Shown here: positions 5,760 to 6,944 of the stretch, one piece after another
How the letters are laid out: the number at the start of each line of letters is the position of its first letter
Numbering within the stretch: position 1 is the stretch's first letter
NCBI GenBank assembly: GCA_015493405.1
Contig: WGDF01000136.1
Coordinates: forward strand, 1 to 6,944
Origin: Flavobacteriaceae bacterium
GTDB taxonomy: Bacteria > Bacteroidota > Bacteroidia > Flavobacteriales > Flavobacteriaceae
Reading direction: 5' to 3'
DNA length: 6,944 nucleotides
Made by a program: the position numbers and the translations under genes
Notes under the pieces: generated by a model
The model's database searches: none
What the model was told of the DNA's origin: nothing
What the model saw: only the letters and a program-made list of their open reading frames with translations

Positions 5760-6944
5760 AAAAATACTATTATCAATTCTGAGCATTTTTTTTCTGACCC
5801 AAGTATATGGTCAGAAAGTCAATAGTGACGATTATAAAATATATCAAATCCAAGACATTAAAATCAATGGGTTAAAGCAATTTAACCCGGAGACCGTTAA
5901 AGCTTTTATCGGCGTTGGCAAAGGTGATGTCATTGAAGTTCCGGGAGAACAAACGGCTAATATCATTAAAAAATTGTGGGATTTGACTTATTTCTCCGAT
6001 GTCAATCTCTATATCATCCCGACCACCGATAACAAAGTTATTTTAGAAATAGATCTAAAAGAATTGCCCAAAATATCAAAGGTGCAGATCACCGGTGTCC
6101 CCCGTTCCAAACGCAAAGAATTTATCAAAGATTTGAGCTTGGTCAAAAATACGGTATTAAGCGAAAATCTAAAAGCTAAAACCATTGAAACTATTCGAAA
6201 TCAGTTCTTAAAAAAAGGATTCCTCAATACAAAAGTCAGCCTTAAAACAGTTGCGGACTCTACTGACTATGTCAAACTTTTAGTGCATGTCAACAAAGGT
6301 AAAAGAATAAAAATCAAAAGGATAAATATCATTGGGAATAAAGAAATAAAAGCCGGAAAACTCAAAAAACAACTCAAACATACTAAAGAAAAACGTTTCT
6401 ATCGTTTCTGGAAACGTTCTAAATATATCGCTGATGATTTTAAGAAAGATTTGGCTAAATTAGAAAATTATTACAAAGGTAAAGGCTACCGTAATGCTCG
6501 AGTATTGTCAGATTCTGTTTATTTTGACAAGCAAAAAGATTTAAACATTGACATCAAAGTTGAAGAAGGGCAAAAATATTATTTTGGTAATATTGATGTC
6601 GTAGGAAATAACCACTACTCCACCCCTTATATCAAAAGTATCTTGGGGGTTAAAAAAGGGGATGTTTATAACGGCCCGCTTATTTCCAAACGAATAGACG
6701 ACCCCTCCAAACCCGATGCTGAAAGTATTACCAATCTTTATCAAAACAACGGTTATTTGTTTTCAAGAATTAATCTGGTTGAAAAAGGCGTGAGAAAAGA
6801 TACCATTGATTACGAACTTCGTATTTATGAAGGCAAGCCGGCTATTTTTAACAATATCACCGTTGAAGGCAATCAAAAAACAAATGATAAGGTTATTTAC
6901 CGTGAATTGAGAACCATTCCGGGGGCAACCTACAGCAAGCAAAA
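5749..6944 (+). CDS. bamA: Outer-membrane protein assembly factor BamA, N-terminal part (3' truncated by window)
   Basis: The frame is open from the ATG at 5749 to the window end (398 codons plus two bases). It starts with a signal peptide, MKPRKILLSILSIFFLTQVYG, cut before Gln22. POTRA repeats follow, each opening with a strand such as IQDIKINGL, SKVQITGV, IKRINIIGNKEI, FGNIDVVGNNHY and FNNITVEGNQKT. Approximate spans are 29-109, 110-187, 188-277, 278-365 and the start of a fifth from 366. The beta-barrel half (family total about 800-900 residues) is beyond the window. BamA folds and inserts barrels such as the TonB receptor and PorG-like protein in this window. The ATG overlaps the uppS end by 11 bases in another frame, which favours translational coupling. 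An in-frame GTG at 5734 is possible but would only prepend five residues to a good signal peptide. Confidence 0.95.
   Translation, partial: MKPRKILLSILSIFFLTQVYGQKVNSDDYKIYQIQDIKINGLKQFNPETVKAFIGVGKGDVIEVPGEQTANIIKKLWDLTYFSDVNLYIIPTTDNKVILEIDLKELPKISKVQITGVPRSKRKEFIKDLSLVKNTVLSENLKAKTIETIRNQFLKKGFLNTKVSLKTVADSTDYVKLLVHVNKGKRIKIKRINIIGNKEIKAGKLKKQLKHTKEKRFYRFWKRSKYIADDFKKDLAKLENYYKGKGYRNARVLSDSVYFDKQKDLNIDIKVEEGQKYYFGNIDVVGNNHYSTPYIKSILGVKKGDVYNGPLISKRIDDPSKPDAESITNLYQNNGYLFSRINLVEKGVRKDTIDYELRIYEGKPAIFNNITVEGNQKTNDKVIYRELRTIPGATYSKQ

Noticed and set aside
6541..6744. 67-codon - strand frame opposite bamA
   Set aside because: It is antisense to the POTRA region of bamA and shows no independent gene features.

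Overview
This window looks like chromosomal DNA of a member of the Bacteroidota, most likely Flavobacteriia. The reasons are: AT-rich sequence; starts lacking Shine-Dalgarno sites; several upstream TAnnTTTG boxes (the Bacteroidota sigma -7 element); a TonB receptor beside a lipoprotein; and a porG-like / uppS / bamA gene order, which I recall from Porphyromonas and flavobacteria. No tRNA, rRNA, CRISPR array, insertion sequence or phage gene was seen. No gene-free stretch exceeds 300 bases; the longest gap is 157 bases.

Left part (1-2436, + strand): the C-terminal 368 residues of a TonB-dependent outer-membrane receptor, cut by the window edge. A 33-base palindrome follows, then a complete lipoprotein with a degenerate Asp-box beta-propeller. 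That lipoprotein carries conserved-looking Cys/His motifs (CECC and NGCPH). The two genes probably form one uptake or sensing unit. The substrate is unknown; a metal or metal complex is my inference. This pair is the least explained part of the window. A perfect bidirectional terminator hairpin closes it at 2482-2510.

Middle part (2533-4117, - strand): three housekeeping-type genes read leftward. They are a SpoU/TrmH-family RNA 2'-O-ribose methyltransferase, a four-helix cytochrome b561, and ribosomal protein bL19 (rplS). rplS has its own good promoter and a short leader with a hairpin.

Right part (4275-6944, + strand): a divergent promoter region leads into a tight cell-envelope operon. It holds a PorG/DUF6089-like outer-membrane protein of the type IX secretion machinery, undecaprenyl diphosphate synthase (uppS), and the start of bamA, the outer-membrane protein insertase. 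bamA overlaps uppS by 11 bases and runs off the window after 398 codons, covering the signal peptide, four POTRA repeats and the start of a fifth. The operon joins outer-membrane protein insertion, secretion and the lipid carrier for peptidoglycan and surface glycans under one promoter.

Most of the window is ordinary core genome. The points worth a second look are the Cys-rich propeller lipoprotein, the strand-asymmetric palindrome and the rplS leader.
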